Below, piece by piece: positions 52,859-61,761 of a stretch of 64,000 bases of DNA (the first letter of the stretch is position 1; every line of letters begins with the position of its first letter). Source of the stretch: Firmicutes bacterium TM09-10 (GTDB lineage: Bacteria; Bacillota; Clostridia; Lachnospirales; Lachnospiraceae); contig QUKC01000015.1 in the NCBI GenBank assembly GCA_003481005.1, positions 27,314-91,313 on the forward strand, read 5' to 3'. Below the pieces are notes generated by a model. It made no database searches and was not told where the DNA came from. It saw only the letters and a list, made by a program, of their open reading frames with translations. Made by a program: the position numbers and the translations under genes.

Positions 52859-54514
52859 CTAATTCTTCAGCAAATGCAATTTTACCGCAAATTTCACAAT
52901 CATACTGCCTCCGGGAATTCCGAGCAGTTCTTTTTTCGACATGACGCCAAGCTTTAACGCCGCCGCAAAATACGTCAGTCCGCCGATTGCCACCGAAAGC
53001 AGCAGTGCAACCGCATTGCCGAGATATCCTTTCAGCACTGTCAGCGTCAGCCCATAATAAATACCTGCAACCACAAGCCCCATGATCGCAGAGGATACCA
53101 GCGGCAGGACAAACGTCTTCTCGATTTCCTGATGATAGCCGGTCGCTTTTTTCACTGCGATGCCATTTAACAGGCACATCATAAAGGAATATACCGTAAC
53201 GGCGATCGGCAAACTGTAAATACCAAGATCTGTAAAGATCAGGAGGGCTGCCGCCACCACAGTCTGCACCGCCAACGCAATCACCGCGTTTGTAACCGGC
53301 TTCGACGCCTTGCCGACTGCCTGCAGAATCGAATTGCTCAGTGTGGAAAGGGAATAGAACACGATGCTCGCACCAAGCGCCGCCAAAAGGTGTCCGCCCA
53401 GACGGATGCTGTCCGTATTCGTATTATATAACAGCCATACGATCGGTCTGGATAGTACCGTCATGCCGACTGCAGACGGAATCGCGATAAACATAATCGT
53501 CTTGATCGCCACGCTGATTTTGTGCCGGACGTCTTTTTTCTTCTTTGTCTCAAAGCTTCCTGCAATGCTCGGCAGAATCGCGGAAGCCATCGCAGACGCG
53601 ATTGCAATCGGAATATTGGAAAGTCCGACCGCTTCCGTATCGTAAATACCGTTAATAATCGTAATATCATCATAAGAAGCGTTGTGTACCGATTGCATCA
53701 GATTCAGATACAGGGTCTGATTGATCAGTGCGCTCGCATTATATGCAAACGTACTCAGCAGAACCGGCGTTACCATAAACAGAATGATCTTGAAAATCTC
53801 GCCGGTTTCCAGCAAATCTCTGGAACGATCCCGCTCTATCCTGCGGCGGATTATTTTCCGGTTCATATGGTAAATCATCAGCATAAACGCCAATGCTATC
53901 AGCACGCCGACACCGGTTCCGACTGCACTTCCGACTGCACCCCACGCAGCACAGGTCAGCTCGTCTTCCCCAGCAAATATCTGCATCAGCCCCCATGCCG
54001 CCAGCATGCTGACCGCCGCATTTAAAATCTGCTCCAGAATCTGCGAAACGGACGTCTGCACCATGCTTCGGTTTGCCTGAAAATATCCTCTCAAAACGCC
54101 GAGAAGACCGGAAAAGAAAATCGTCGGTGCAAGCGTCCGAAGCACCATCGCCGCCCGTCCCGGAATCAGAAAATCCGCTCCAAAAAACGCAAACAGACTG
54201 GCGATTCCGCCCACGACGACAACATAAATAATCGAGCAGTGAAAAATCCGCTGCGCATTTTTGTACTGGTGGGTTGCCAGTCTCTGTGAAATTACTTTGG
54301 ATACCGCCGACGGAATGCTATAGGAAGAGATCAGCAAAATCATCTGATAATAGCGATACGCCGGCGCATAATAGCCGTTTCCTGTCTCTCCGATAATTCC
54401 CGTCAGGGGGCTTCTGTACAATAGGCCGATAATTCGACAGATAATGCCGGCAGCAGCCAGAATGCCAGCCTGTTTTACAAAGGAACTGCCTTCTCCCTTA
54501 TTTTTTGTTCCCAT
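52859..54514 (-). CDS. MurJ/SpoVB-type polysaccharide flippase (MOP superfamily)
   Basis: 551 residues with about 14 membrane helices. The start VKQAGILAAAGIICRIIGLLYRSPLTGIIG and the SYSIPSAVSKVISQRLA segment match the YtgP/SpoVB group of oligosaccharide-lipid flippases; Bacillus YtgP is the lipid II flippase MurJ. It probably moves lipid-linked precursors outwards. It ends 15 bp after the AlgJ-like gene, so flippase and O-acetylation pair may act on one polymer. Whether the cargo is lipid II or an exopolysaccharide repeat is open. Confidence 0.87.
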   Translation of the reverse strand: MGTKNKGEGSSFVKQAGILAAAGIICRIIGLLYRSPLTGIIGETGNGYYAPAYRYYQMILLISSYSIPSAVSKVISQRLATHQYKNAQRIFHCSIIYVVVVGGIASLFAFFGADFLIPGRAAMVLRTLAPTIFFSGLLGVLRGYFQANRSMVQTSVSQILEQILNAAVSMLAAWGLMQIFAGEDELTCAAWGAVGSAVGTGVGVLIALAFMLMIYHMNRKIIRRRIERDRSRDLLETGEIFKIILFMVTPVLLSTFAYNASALINQTLYLNLMQSVHNASYDDITIINGIYDTEAVGLSNIPIAIASAMASAILPSIAGSFETKKKKDVRHKISVAIKTIMFIAIPSAVGMTVLSRPIVWLLYNTNTDSIRLGGHLLAALGASIVFYSLSTLSNSILQAVGKASKPVTNAVIALAVQTVVAAALLIFTDLGIYSLPIAVTVYSFMMCLLNGIAVKKATGYHQEIEKTFVLPLVSSAIMGLVVAGIYYGLTLTVLKGYLGNAVALLLSVAIGGLTYFAAALKLGVMSKKELLGIPGGSMIVKFAVKLHLLKN

Positions 54515-54529
54515 CCATTACCTTTCTGC

Positions 54530-55633
54530 TCAGTCTGTCAGGCAGAAAGAAAGCAGATAATCCAGCCGTCTCTCTACCAGCTCCAGAACAAAAACATCCG
54601 GCTTTTGTTCTTCTACCATAGATTGCGTAAAAAATCCGTTCCAATGAGCCATATAGCAGTCTGAAAGGCTGCTCGCCACCGGTCCCGCCATTCCTCCGGC
54701 GAAGGAATCCCTCACCATGAACAGCTTTCTCGTATCCGGCGCATCTGAATGATACACCAGAGCCGTCGCATCGTCAATAGAGACTGCCTGCAAATTGTTG
54801 CCGTTGTAACCAGTCACGATATAATTTTCTTCCGCAGGCATATTTTTTTCGTAGTAGCTCTGCAGATTCATCATTCTTGCAAGATCATATCCGGAAAAGG
54901 TATCCGGAGTAAAGGTAATGTCCTCCACCTCTGGAAGTTCGTCTCCCAACTCCTTTAACAGCGCTTTCGCCCCAATATAGCCGCCAGCAGCGTTCCAATG
55001 CGTGTCATAGTGCCAGTACAGGGAATATTCCTTCTTATATTTCAGCATTTCCTCTTTCGGATATACAATACGGATATCTGTATTCTTCTTCAGATAAGCG
55101 ATCAGCTGATCTGTCCGCGTTTCTTCCGCCTTTTTATAATAGGAAGGAAGATGCTCTTCTCCGTAAATCGTCTCCTTATTCGGTGCAATCATCAGGACAA
55201 ATTCACTGCCCCGGTTGGAAAGCCACTGCTCCGATGTCGTAAGCTGCGATGCGATCTGTGCAAGCTGTCCTTCTGTAAACAGATTTGTTCCCTTATAATC
55301 ATCAATGTCCGATTCCATGCTGTAAAACAACCAGTTATCCGAACCAATCACAACCTTGTCGTTGATGGATTTTTCACAAAACAGCTTTAAATCTGTCAGG
55401 CTGGAAAAGGAAATCAGCTGACTCCGAAACGGAACCGCCGCGTTAAACGCGCTCTCCACCAGTCCCGGATAATCTCTGTAATTGTCCTTCGTCAGCTTCG
55501 GAATCTCTGTTGAAACCGTATTTTCCGTCGCATCCGTCTGGAAACGATCCTTTGTTACCGCCCACACAGCTCCCGGCATCAAAAGCAAAAGCGCAAAGCA
55601 AATCAGCCATGCCGCCGCCATTTTTTTATTCAT
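54530..55633 (-). CDS. AlgJ/AlgX-like (DHHW family) SGNH acetyltransferase
   Basis: 367 residues. One N-terminal membrane helix (about 5-27) and an extracellular SGNH-like domain with WLFYSMESDIDDY, the DTHWN motif (YWHYDTHWNAAGGYIG) and the Ser motif FMVRDSFAG, the catalytic residues of AlgJ/AlgX-type polysaccharide O-acetyltransferases. It takes acetyl groups passed across the membrane by an MBOAT protein, encoded 13 bp upstream. The ATG at 55633 is used because GGAG lies 7 bases upstream. Target polymer unknown. Confidence 0.88.
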   Translation of the reverse strand: MNKKMAAAWLICFALLLLMPGAVWAVTKDRFQTDATENTVSTEIPKLTKDNYRDYPGLVESAFNAAVPFRSQLISFSSLTDLKLFCEKSINDKVVIGSDNWLFYSMESDIDDYKGTNLFTEGQLAQIASQLTTSEQWLSNRGSEFVLMIAPNKETIYGEEHLPSYYKKAEETRTDQLIAYLKKNTDIRIVYPKEEMLKYKKEYSLYWHYDTHWNAAGGYIGAKALLKELGDELPEVEDITFTPDTFSGYDLARMMNLQSYYEKNMPAEENYIVTGYNGNNLQAVSIDDATALVYHSDAPDTRKLFMVRDSFAGGMAGPVASSLSDCYMAHWNGFFTQSMVEEQKPDVFVLELVERRLDYLLSFCLTD

Positions 55634-55646
55634 ATGCATTCTCCAC

Positions 55647-57059
55647 TCAGAAATTCAGATAAATTGCAGGGCTGTAGGTTCCGTTGACCAAAAGCAGCAT
55701 CGACGCTGCGATCAGGAACATGCAGTAAACCAGTTCCAATACGCCGCCCTTTAATTTCTCCGCTGCCGGGCAGAACTTTTTGATGCCTGCCTGTATCAGC
55801 CCCATGCCAAGGATGCCGATGACCGTCATCACAATGCAGCGGTTTCCGACCAGCTCCCGCAGTGCATAGGTGCTCTGCGTATACTGCCACGGTGTCAGCA
55901 TCCTGCGGATGTACTGCAGCGCCGGCTGCAGATTTGCCACCCGGAAAATCACCCAGCCGAACAGAACGACGAGTCCCGTGTATACATAACGCAAAAAGCC
56001 GATTTTGTCCAAAATTTTCTTAAAGCCGATCCGCTCCACAATGATGAAAAATCCGTGCAGCGCGCCCCATGCGATAAACGCTGTCGTCGCGCCATGCCAT
56101 AACCCGGTCGCAAAAAAGACGATCGCCAGATTCAAATATGTCCGAGCCTTTCCTTTCCGGTTTCCGCCAAGCGGTATGTAGAGGTAATCCCTAAACCAGC
56201 TACTCAGGGAAATATGCCATCTGCGCCAGAACTCCTGAATCGAACCGGACAGGTATGGATAATCAAAGTTTTCACAAATATCGAATCCGAACATTTTGCC
56301 CAGACCGATGGCCATATCCGTGAAACCGGAAAAATCATAGTAAATCTGAATCGCATACAGAATCGCCGCGCACCACACCATAACGCCCGTAACATTTGTA
56401 ATGTCCTGCGCATAGATCTTATCTACACTTGCGCCGACAATGTTTGCGACCAGCACCTTTTTACCAAGTCCATAGGCAAAGCGCCGGATTCCCTCCGCTG
56501 TCTTTTCCACGGTCTCCTGTCTGTTTGTAAGCTGCGGTCCAAAATCGCGATACCGCGCAATCGGTCCGACTGAAATTTTTGGAAAAAAGGACAGATACAG
56601 CGCCATGTTGAGCGGATTTTTCTCCGCCTCATAATGACCGCGGTATAAATCCATCAGATACGAAATCGCTCCGAACGTAAAAAACGAAATGCCAATCGGA
56701 AGCGGGATATTGCGCATCTCATGTTCGCTTCCCGTCAGCCGGTTCACAATCCGCAAAAAGAAGTCAAAATATTTATAATACCCAAGAATCCCCAGGTTTA
56801 CCAAAATGCCCGCCGCCAGAACGGTTTTCGCCGCCACGCTTTCATCCCGCTGACATCCAAGCAGCAGTCCGATACCGTAATTTGCCGCAATCGAAACGAG
56901 TAAAAGGACAATATAAACCGGTTCGCCCCATGCGTAAAACACAAGGCTTGCCAGAAGCAGCAGAATATTTTTCAGCGCTGTTTTGCGCACGCACAGCCTG
57001 TCCAACACAAATACCACCGGCAAAAAAGCCGTCAGAAAAATCATGGAATTGATACTCAT
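55647..57059 (-). CDS. MBOAT O-acyltransferase (AlgI/PatA-like)
   Basis: 470 residues, polytopic. MBOAT motifs FWRRWHISLSSWFRDYLYIPLGGN and catalytic His in GLWHGATTAFIAWGALHG. AlgI-type proteins move acetyl groups from cytoplasmic acetyl-CoA to an extracellular partner, here the AlgJ-like protein. Unlike DltB, no D-alanyl carrier or DltA gene is nearby, so an acetylation role on a secreted glycan or peptidoglycan is more likely. CGGAG precedes the ATG. First gene of the three-gene run with the flippase. Confidence 0.92.
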   Translation of the reverse strand: MSINSMIFLTAFLPVVFVLDRLCVRKTALKNILLLLASLVFYAWGEPVYIVLLLVSIAANYGIGLLLGCQRDESVAAKTVLAAGILVNLGILGYYKYFDFFLRIVNRLTGSEHEMRNIPLPIGISFFTFGAISYLMDLYRGHYEAEKNPLNMALYLSFFPKISVGPIARYRDFGPQLTNRQETVEKTAEGIRRFAYGLGKKVLVANIVGASVDKIYAQDITNVTGVMVWCAAILYAIQIYYDFSGFTDMAIGLGKMFGFDICENFDYPYLSGSIQEFWRRWHISLSSWFRDYLYIPLGGNRKGKARTYLNLAIVFFATGLWHGATTAFIAWGALHGFFIIVERIGFKKILDKIGFLRYVYTGLVVLFGWVIFRVANLQPALQYIRRMLTPWQYTQSTYALRELVGNRCIVMTVIGILGMGLIQAGIKKFCPAAEKLKGGVLELVYCMFLIAASMLLLVNGTYSPAIYLNF

Positions 57060-57143
57060 TCAAAAACTCCGATCTTATTCGCTGCCCGCAACACCCTTGG
57101 AACAGCAATCTGATAATCAGTCATCCCGCGACGGATACTGTTG

Positions 57144-57195
57144 TCCTGATATCAGAGGCAAAAGAGTTTTTGATCCTGATATCTTTTTTATTGTA
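57144..57195 (-). promoter_or_regulatory. Possible promoter with twin repeats upstream of the MBOAT operon
   Basis: Minus-strand TACAAT (57190-57195) as a -10. Two GATATCAGGA direct repeats follow, at 57174-57183 and 57144-57153, exactly 30 bp apart and just past the expected start. The -35 is weak. Confidence 0.4.
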
Positions 57196-57325
57196 GCATA
57201 CATTTCCTTAAATAGGTAGGGGAATCTGAGGTTCTCTTCCCTGAAGCATCTGCAAAATTACAGTTCACACGCCATTCGCAGAAACGCATCTGCGATGCTT
57301 TCCGCTGCTTCGCAGCCATTTTTAT

Positions 57326-57775
57326 TCATCTGAAACTCTCCAGGAATGCCTCGCAGCCCTCTACGATGTCCCGGTACGCGGTTTCGAAATCCCCGGAGTA
57401 CCACGGATCGTCAATATCGCGCGGATGCTTTGAGTAATCCAGCAGCCGATGGATCTTATGCTCCGGGTCTCCGCCAACGATTCGAAGCATATTTTGAATA
57501 TTATACTGCTCCGCTGCCAGCAGATAATCATAATATTCGTAATCCTGCTTCGTCATCTGGCGCGCCCGCTTCCCGGACGGGTCAATGCCATGCTCCCGCA
57601 GCTTCCGCACCGCCGGCGGATAGACCGGATTGCCGATTTCCTCCCGGCTCGTCGCAGCCGATGCGATTTCAAACTGATCCGCTATGCCGCGTTTTGCAAC
57701 CATGTCCCGGAGGATGAACTCGGACATAGGGGAACGGCAGATATTGCCGTGGCAAACAAATAATACTTTAATCAT
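57326..57775 (-). CDS. Low-molecular-weight protein-tyrosine phosphatase
   Basis: 149 residues. CX5R loop VCHGNICRSP with Cys8 and Arg14, and the acid Asp in DIDDPWYSGDF. It removes phosphate from tyrosine, often on exopolysaccharide kinases, which suits the polysaccharide genes beside it. The ATG at 57775 has GGAG 10 bases upstream. The mobile element's integrase lies 185 bp upstream, so the native promoter may have been displaced. Confidence 0.92.
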   Translation of the reverse strand: MIKVLFVCHGNICRSPMSEFILRDMVAKRGIADQFEIASAATSREEIGNPVYPPAVRKLREHGIDPSGKRARQMTKQDYEYYDYLLAAEQYNIQNMLRIVGGDPEHKIHRLLDYSKHPRDIDDPWYSGDFETAYRDIVEGCEAFLESFR

Positions 57776-57806
57776 CTTTTTATATCTCCATTTAAATCTT
57801 GTATTT

Positions 57807-57890
57807 CTTCTCAAACGCTTGATATTTCAGGGTTTTCCGACTTTTGAGTTTTCCTTTCTTTTCAAGGTATCTTCTCAAATCTTCTCATAT
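57807..57890. promoter_or_regulatory. Possible integrase arm-type sites
   Basis: CTTCTCAAA at 57807-57815, 57871-57879 and a variant CTTCTCATA at 57881-57889, between the integrase gene and the presumed junction. Confidence 0.4.
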
Positions 57891-57960
57891 TTTCTTATGC
57901 TTTTCCCTGCAATCTTGGTAAATCCATTGGTAAAGCAAGCGTCCTTACCAACGGGCTTTT

Positions 57961-59160
57961 TTAACTATTCGCTATCCGATATACTTCTTCCTTTGCATCA
58001 TCAAAATTCACATGGGTGTAAGTGTTCAAGGTTACACTGATGTCTGCGTGACCCATGATATACTGCAAGGTTTTCGGATTCATCCCGGATTTTGCCATAT
58101 TAGAGCAAAAGGTGTGCCTGCATACATGAGGGGTAACTTTCGGCATCTGGATACGGTAAATCCTGTTGTATTTCTGAATGATATGCTCCAGATACTTTTC
58201 CCAGTGAAGGGCAACCATCGGCATATCGTTTTTATCCAGAAACAAAAATCCTGCATATCCTTCCACCATCGGTTCAACTTTTGGTGTCTTGCGGTTGGCA
58301 ATGATTCTGCGAAAACACGCTGCGACAGCTTCCGTCATCGGCACATAGCGGATGCCTTTGTCAGTTTTTGGTTCTTCAATTACATACTGCATCTGTGCAG
58401 TACGCTGTAACTGATGGTCTACCTTGATACGCATTTCTCCAAACTCGATTTCTGAAACCGTCAGTCCACAGAACTCTGAGATACGAAGCCCTGTGTGAAA
58501 AAGAATATAGATTGCATCATAGTATCTGCTAAAATGTTTATCTTCCTGAATAAACTTTAGCAAATCTCTCTGCTGCTTTCGGGTAATCGCTTCTCTGGTA
58601 ACAGAATCATTGACAATGACGGATGCAAGCTCAAATTCAAATGGATTTTTACGAAGCAAATCATCGTCTACCGCCATCTGAAATGCTGGTCTGAGGACTC
58701 CCCGGATAGAATGAATGGAACTGTATCCCCGCCCATCAATTTGTTGGAGCTTAATCAACCATGCCTTGGCGTCTGACAAACGCACCTTATCAATTCGCAG
58801 ATTCCCAAAACTCTCTTTTTTCAGCATATTGATGACTGTTTTATATCCGGCAACCGTATTGTGACGAACTCCTGTTTTCAATGAAACATACTTTTCTACC
58901 AGTTCCAAAACAGTATAGTTGCCTCCGTTGGTTACGATACGGTCAAACAAATCCGCTTCAATCTGTTTTTCTTTCTCACGCAGGGAAGGCTCCCGCTTCT
59001 TCCCTTTTGGCATTGGGTCATTCTTGTCCAAACGCCAACTGTATACATTTTTCTCTTTTCCGTCCTCATCAATATAGCGGAACCGATACCTCCCATCTTT
59101 ACGCTGGTACTCGCCCTCTCGCAAAATCCGATTACGGTTATCTCGTCTTTTCTCACTCAT
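57961..59160 (-). CDS. Tyrosine recombinase, Tn916 Int family
   Basis: 399 residues. N-terminal arm-binding domain (GEYQRKDGRYRFRYIDEDGKE), SAM-like core-binding domain, then the catalytic domain with Arg in HTGLRISEFCGL, HVCRHTF (His and Arg), MGHADISVT and the Tyr nucleophile in LNTYTHV. It integrates and, with Xis, excises the element. GGAG lies 8 bases before the ATG at 59160. Placed at the element's left end, next to the presumed attachment site. Confidence 0.94.
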   Translation of the reverse strand: MSEKRRDNRNRILREGEYQRKDGRYRFRYIDEDGKEKNVYSWRLDKNDPMPKGKKREPSLREKEKQIEADLFDRIVTNGGNYTVLELVEKYVSLKTGVRHNTVAGYKTVINMLKKESFGNLRIDKVRLSDAKAWLIKLQQIDGRGYSSIHSIRGVLRPAFQMAVDDDLLRKNPFEFELASVIVNDSVTREAITRKQQRDLLKFIQEDKHFSRYYDAIYILFHTGLRISEFCGLTVSEIEFGEMRIKVDHQLQRTAQMQYVIEEPKTDKGIRYVPMTEAVAACFRRIIANRKTPKVEPMVEGYAGFLFLDKNDMPMVALHWEKYLEHIIQKYNRIYRIQMPKVTPHVCRHTFCSNMAKSGMNPKTLQYIMGHADISVTLNTYTHVNFDDAKEEVYRIANS

Positions 59161-59271
59161 CGTGAACTCTCCTTTCAAAAAAAGAGAGCCAGACTTGCAC
59201 TCTTATCATAGCACAAATCCAGCTCTCCGCATAGTTATATCATGTGAAATCGGTAAATCTGTCAGCTCTGT

Positions 59272-59505
59272 TTACACAGCAGTAGCCTGATCCAGATACC
59301 TCTCAAATTTCTCACGCTTAATGAGGGCACGATTGCCGTTCATCACATAAAAATCCTCATTGGGATGTGTGTCAATAAGCGTTCTCAATTTTCCTTCGCC
59401 GATATGATAATATCTGGCTGCTTCCTCAATGGTAAGCGTATATCTACGCCACACCGGAATATCCGAGTAATTTTTTCCTTCAATATTCAGCTTATTATTC
59501 GCCAT
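59272..59505 (-). CDS. Excisionase, Tn916 Xis-like
   Basis: 77 residues. A MerR-like winged helix (VWRRYTLTIEEAARYYHIGEGKL, then NEDFYVMNGNRALIKREKFERYL) as in Tn916 Xis. It bends DNA at the ends and directs Int towards excision. GGAGG lies 10 bases before the ATG. 111 bp upstream of int. Confidence 0.9.
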   Translation of the reverse strand: MANNKLNIEGKNYSDIPVWRRYTLTIEEAARYYHIGEGKLRTLIDTHPNEDFYVMNGNRALIKREKFERYLDQATAV

Positions 59506-59549
59506 AGGCAGTTATCCTCCATACATGAAAATAGCCAGACAGAGGGTGG

Positions 59550-59738
59550 CGGCAACGAAGTCCGGCAACGGGCTTCAAAAGACCTTGCAAACAATCTCAA
59601 TCTGGCGATGGTTACTATTTATACTTTTGTTTTATTTTTCTGTTGTTTTGGTTGTTATAAGGGAGAAAAGCCCGGAAATAAGGTTTTTTCCCCGACAACC
59701 GGCTCGGCAACGGGATAGCAACAGGGGGTGCAACGGGC
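59550..59738. repeat. GCAACGGG-type short repeats
   Basis: CGGCAACGAAG (59550), CGGCAACGGG (59563 and 59705), AGCAACAGGG (59717) and TGCAACGGGC (59729) in the gap between VapE and xis genes. Iteron-like. Confidence 0.45.
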
Positions 59739-59746
59739 TGTCATTT

Positions 59747-61141
59747 TCAGAATGGAAGCTCCATCTGTTCTGTGATCTCCACAAAACCGTCCATTGTTTT
59801 TTCAGACGGGTTGCATAAGTCCGTTGCCGGGTTTTCACGCTCCCAGCCCTTTTGTCTGCCATATTCGGAAAACATTCTTGGGTTTTGGAAGTACCGCCAG
59901 CGGTCAATGCACTGGTTCATAATCTCGTTGATTTCCCGGATTTCCCATTGCTTCGGCTCGTCAAAAGCATGGTTCAAGGCTTCCTTATAGAGCTGCTTGG
60001 AGCAGACCATGCTCCCGGTGTACTTATCAAGATACGCCTGTATCATCCCGGCTTTGGTGTCCTCCGGCATAAAATCCCGCTGGTGTTCTTTGAGATACCG
60101 CTGCATGGCGGGGCTGAAAGCCAGCTTGAACCTGCCGCTTCGATAAATCTCCATCGCTTCTGCCCACATCTGCCCGATATAGGCTCTGGAAGCAGCTTCG
60201 TCCTCCAAAATGTGAACCTCGGCTTGCTCCGGGTAAACCATGACGGGGATAAAGCGGCGATTGCCGGAACGGTCAAGGGGCAGGAAGTCAAGAGCATTGG
60301 AAGTGCCGCCAAACACGCACTGACGGGGGCGGTCTGCCGGGTGAGTTTCATAGGGTATCTTGTAAACCTCTTTCTGTCGGCTTAAAAATGACTTGATTTC
60401 CTCAATGCTCTTGGCGTTGGCGGTTGCCATCATTTCCGACATTTCGATAATCCAGTGACCTTGCAGCTTGCGGTACACATTGTCATCGTCCAGCTTCCGC
60501 AAATCATCGGAGAACCACTCGTCCCGGACTGCCAGCAGACGGAAGAAGGTGGACTTGCCAGCCCCCTGACCGCCTACCAGACAGAGCATGATTTCAAATT
60601 TGCATCCCGGCTGAAAGGCTCGTGAGATTGCACCCAGCAGGAACAGCTTCAACGCTTCATAGGTGTAATCGTCTGTGTCAGCCCCCAGAAAGTGCCGTAG
60701 GCAGAAGCGGATTCGCTCTGTCCCGTCCCACACAAGGGAACTTAAATAATCCCGGATGGGGTGGTACTTGTTTTCATTCGCCACAATCCCGATGGCGTTA
60801 TCAATCTTTTTCTCATTGGTAAGCCCGTAGGTTTCTTCCAGATAGAGAAGCAGATATTTCATGTCCGTATCGTTTAAGGCGGTGCTGTCCCTGTGGAAGC
60901 CGATGGGCTTTATGATGTCCTTGCGGTCGGTCAGGATGTTGTATGCGATAGCCCCGGAAAGCAGCGGGTCACGCTGGAATACGGTCAGGCAGTTCCGTAT
61001 GCTCTGACGGACACCGCCTTTCTCGGTGGTTTCCAGCCCCGCCTTGATTTCCTCAATGCTCTGGGGCGGCTGCATGGCGTTCATGGTGTTTTTTAGTTCT
61101 TGCTGCGTCTGCGGCTGCAAGCTCTGCCATTCGCTGTTCAA
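59747..61141 (-). CDS. VapE/VirE-type AAA ATPase (mobile-element replication)
   Basis: 464 residues. Walker A is CLVGGQGAGKSTFFRLLA (about 185-200), followed by WIIEMSEMMATANA as the Walker B region and GGTSNALDFLPLDRSGNRRF. These VapE-like proteins resemble SF3-type helicases and usually sit with a CHC2 primase, as here. Together they probably replicate the excised element. The start is uncertain: TTG at 61141 overlaps the primase gene by 89 bp; ATG at 61084 is an alternative with a weaker site. Confidence 0.85.
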   Translation of the reverse strand: MNSEWQSLQPQTQQELKNTMNAMQPPQSIEEIKAGLETTEKGGVRQSIRNCLTVFQRDPLLSGAIAYNILTDRKDIIKPIGFHRDSTALNDTDMKYLLLYLEETYGLTNEKKIDNAIGIVANENKYHPIRDYLSSLVWDGTERIRFCLRHFLGADTDDYTYEALKLFLLGAISRAFQPGCKFEIMLCLVGGQGAGKSTFFRLLAVRDEWFSDDLRKLDDDNVYRKLQGHWIIEMSEMMATANAKSIEEIKSFLSRQKEVYKIPYETHPADRPRQCVFGGTSNALDFLPLDRSGNRRFIPVMVYPEQAEVHILEDEAASRAYIGQMWAEAMEIYRSGRFKLAFSPAMQRYLKEHQRDFMPEDTKAGMIQAYLDKYTGSMVCSKQLYKEALNHAFDEPKQWEIREINEIMNQCIDRWRYFQNPRMFSEYGRQKGWERENPATDLCNPSEKTMDGFVEITEQMELPF

Positions 61142-61697
61142 GCTGTATCACATCCTTTCCGTATTCCGTAATCAAAGCCGCTTTTTCCTCTGTTTCCCCG
61201 AACAGCAGCACATCCAGCAGATATTCCACATGGTCTTGCTTCTGTAAGGCTTCCACAAACCGGGGATGAAAGACTTCCTCCGGGGAGTGCGGGGCATATT
61301 CCTTTCTCCACACTCGGAGTAGGTGGAGATAATCGGCAAGAATACGGAAGCAGCGGTTTTTTGCTTCCTGAAACTGTTCCTCCGGGGATTTCTGCCGGGG
61401 CTTGGGCTTTTTTGCTTTTCCCGGCGGTTTCCAGTCCTCATAGGAAAGCCCGAAGTCCTGTGCCAGCTGTACGGCGGCTTCTTTCTTTCCCAGCCCATAC
61501 AGGGCGGCGGCAAAATCAATCACATCCCCATCCGCACCGCAGCCGAAGCAGTGGTAACGCCGATCCAGCTTCATGCTTGGGGTTTTATCGTGATGGAACG
61601 GGCAGCAAGCCATCCCGTTGCGACCTACATGGATTCCATAATGCTCCGCAGCCTGTCTTGTTGTGACGGACTGCTTCACAGCTTCAAATACATTCAA
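61053..61697 (-). CDS. CHC2 zinc-finger primase-like protein
   Basis: 214 residues. Zinc finger GMACCPFHHDKTPSMK with YHCFGCGADGDVIDFAA, as at the DnaG N-terminus, then a linker and helical C-terminus; no TOPRIM domain. It probably primes replication of the element together with the VapE-like ATPase. The start is TTG at 61697 with AAGGAGG 7 bases upstream, better than the further frame start at 61727. Confidence 0.88.
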   Translation of the reverse strand: MNVFEAVKQSVTTRQAAEHYGIHVGRNGMACCPFHHDKTPSMKLDRRYHCFGCGADGDVIDFAAALYGLGKKEAAVQLAQDFGLSYEDWKPPGKAKKPKPRQKSPEEQFQEAKNRCFRILADYLHLLRVWRKEYAPHSPEEVFHPRFVEALQKQDHVEYLLDVLLFGETEEKAALITEYGKDVIQLEQRMAELAAADAARTKKHHERHAAAPEH

Positions 61698-61717
61698 ATC
61701 TATCCCTCCTTGAAAAC

Positions 61718-61760
61718 AAAAAAGCACCTGACATTCTCAATTTGAAAATGGCAAGTGCCT
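61718..61760 (-). terminator. Terminator after the relaxase gene
   Basis: Imperfect stem GCACTTGCCATT/AATGTCAGGTGC then TTTTTT on the minus strand, just past the relaxase stop. Confidence 0.7.
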
Positions 61761-61761
61761 G

